Source: Brevundimonas sp. | GTDB lineage: Bacteria; Pseudomonadota; Alphaproteobacteria; Caulobacterales; Caulobacteraceae | Direction: 5' to 3' | Assembly (NCBI GenBank): GCA_024711185.1 | Contig: JANJTI010000241.1 | Location: 1-5,642 of the forward strand | DNA length: 5,642 nt | Program-made: the position numbers and the translations under genes | The notes under the pieces: model-generated | Told to the model about the DNA's origin: nothing | What the model saw: only the letters and a program-made list of their open reading frames with translations | Databases searched by the model: none | Shown here: positions 4,365-5,642 of the stretch, one piece after another | Layout of the letters: the number at the start of each line of letters is the position of its first letter | Numbering within the stretch: position 1 is the first letter of the stretch

Positions 4365-5642
4365 GCAGTCCGCAGGGGAATCCTCGCTCGCCTGGCATGC
4401 GCTCACTCCGGACGCGGCGCTGCAGGAGCTCGGCGTCTCGCGCCAGGGGCTGACCGCCTCGGCCGCGGCCGAGAGCCTCCGTCGAGCGGGCCCCAACCGA
4501 CTGCCCGCCGCCGAGCGCAGATCCTCGCTGCGGCGGTTCCTCGCCCAGTTCCACAACGTCCTGATCTATGTCCTGCTCGCCGCCGCCGGCCTGACGGCCG
4601 CTCTCTCGCACTGGGTCGACACGGGGGTGATCCTCGCGGTCGTGGCGGCCAATGCAGTCATCGGTTTCATCCAGGAGGGGCGGGCGGAGCAGGCCTTGGA
4701 CGCCCTTCGCCAGATGCTCGCGCCGCGGGCTTCGGTTGTGCGCGACGGACAGCGGCGGAGCATCGACAGCGCCGATCTGGCGCCGGGGGACGTCGTCCTG
4801 CTGGAGGCGGGCGATCGGGTGCCCGCGGACATCCGTCTGCTTGAGGCGGCGGGCCTGCGTATCGATGAAGCCGTTCTGACCGGGGAGTCGATGCCGGTGG
4901 ACAAGCAGACGGCCCCTGTGGAGCCGGACGCGCCGATCGGCGACCGGTCCAGCATGGCGTTCAGCGGCGCCCTCGTCTCGGCCGGAGTTGGGACGGGGGT
5001 CGTCGTCGCCACCGGCGGGGCCACCGAGTTCGGGCGCATCAGCGGGCTGCTGGCCCGGGTGGAGACCCTCACGACCCCCCTGGTGCGTCAGATGGACGAC
5101 TTCGCACGCTGGCTGACGCTCCTGATCCTCCTGACCGCGGCGGTCCTGCTGGCCTACGGCTACTTCCTTGGCCATCTGCCGTTTCCCGACCTTTTCATGA
5201 TCGTCGTCGGGCTGTCGGTGGCCGCCATTCCGGAAGGTCTCCCGGCGGTGCTGACCATAACCCTGGCGATCGGCGTGCAGGCGATGGCGCGGCGCAACGC
5301 CGTCATCCGCCGGCTGCCGGCGATCGAGACGCTGGGTTCGGTGTCGGTGATCTGCACGGACAAGACCGGCACCCTCACGCGAAACGAGATGATGGTCGCC
5401 ACCCTGGCGGCGAGCGGCGGCGTCTACTCGGTGGCGGGGGTCGGCTATGCGCCGGAAGGCGGCCTGTTCCGCGACGGGGCGGAGGTGGATGTCGCCTCGC
5501 ACCCGGTCCTGCCTGAGTTCGCGCGGGTCTCCACCCTGTGCAATGACGCCGCGCTGAGCCGTCAGGAGGAGGAGTGGACGGTCGAGGGGGATCCCATGGA
5601 GGGCGCCCTCCAGGCGCTGGCGCGCAAGATCATCGGGGCAGG
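4348..5642 (+). CDS. Type II (P2A, Ca2+-ATPase-like) P-type cation-transporting ATPase (3' partial)
   Basis: Inner-membrane cation pump driven by ATP through an aspartyl-phosphate intermediate. About 431 residues are visible, roughly the first half of a ~900-aa family. In order: a cation-ATPase N-domain (about 16-60, with WHAL at 16-19 and GPNRLP at 48-53), membrane helices M1 (about 71-87) and M2 (91-112), the actuator domain with TGES at 178-181, M3 (about 255-275), M4 with PEGLP at 295-299, the phosphorylation motif DKTGTLT with Asp338, and the start of the nucleotide-binding domain with GDPMEGAL at 414-421. The VAAIPEGLPAVLT stretch in M4 is that of Ca2+-ATPases, Glu296 matching the SERCA M4 calcium ligand; the M5-M6 ligands lie outside, so Na+ or other ions remain possible. 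The GTG start gives an N-terminus of normal length; GAGG (4337-4340) is its ribosome site. An FNR/FixK-type site upstream suggests low-oxygen induction. Confidence 0.93.
   Translation, partial: MTHRPPQSAGESSLAWHALTPDAALQELGVSRQGLTASAAAESLRRAGPNRLPAAERRSSLRRFLAQFHNVLIYVLLAAAGLTAALSHWVDTGVILAVVAANAVIGFIQEGRAEQALDALRQMLAPRASVVRDGQRRSIDSADLAPGDVVLLEAGDRVPADIRLLEAAGLRIDEAVLTGESMPVDKQTAPVEPDAPIGDRSSMAFSGALVSAGVGTGVVVATGGATEFGRISGLLARVETLTTPLVRQMDDFARWLTLLILLTAAVLLAYGYFLGHLPFPDLFMIVVGLSVAAIPEGLPAVLTITLAIGVQAMARRNAVIRRLPAIETLGSVSVICTDKTGTLTRNEMMVATLAASGGVYSVAGVGYAPEGGLFRDGAEVDVASHPVLPEFARVSTLCNDAALSRQEEEWTVEGDPMEGALQALARKIIGA

Noticed and set aside
4315..5502. A 395-codon minus-strand open frame opposite the P-type ATPase
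   Set aside because: The plus strand encodes TGES, PEGLP and DKTGTLT in order, so this is an antisense shadow; its translation is Arg/His/Gln-rich without a domain.

Overview
The window is GC-rich, gene-dense DNA from a bacterial chromosome. I infer an alphaproteobacterium, most likely Caulobacterales or a close relative. The grounds are codon usage strongly biased to G/C at third positions, a bpt-type leucyltransferase and HtpX-like protease of alphaproteobacterial style, and a motB gene with no motA beside it. This is a judgement from protein flavour, not a database result. No mobile elements, CRISPR arrays, tRNAs or rRNAs were seen.

Left part (1-2571): a 5'-truncated HtpX-like M48 membrane protease (+) meets the aminoacyl-tRNA-protein transferase gene bpt (-) tail to tail; their stop codons share the palindrome CTAG. 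Upstream of bpt, on the same strand, lies motB (-), the stator protein of the flagellar motor, followed by a compact GC-rich terminator-like hairpin. The protease and bpt both belong to protein quality control and turnover, but they are convergent and so not an operon.

Middle (2572-4049): a 108-bp divergent spacer separates motB from a two-gene plus-strand operon. It encodes a small FMN-binding flavin reductase and a beta-hydroxyacid dehydrogenase (3-hydroxyisobutyrate dehydrogenase or glyoxylate reductase type, probably NADPH-linked), joined by an ATGA overlap.

Right part (4050-5642): a 182-bp intergenic region carries a perfect inverted repeat with the FNR/FixK (CRP-family) half-site pattern TTGAC-N4-GTCAA. 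It is followed by a strong Shine-Dalgarno sequence and a 38-codon open reading frame whose stop overlaps (GTGA) the GTG start of a type II (Ca2+-ATPase-like) P-type ATPase, which runs off the window end. A seven-G run and a 7-bp hairpin with the GTG in its loop lie at that junction. This leader arrangement (oxygen-responsive box, small ORF, hairpin-held start) is the most interesting part of the window. The remaining genes look ordinary.
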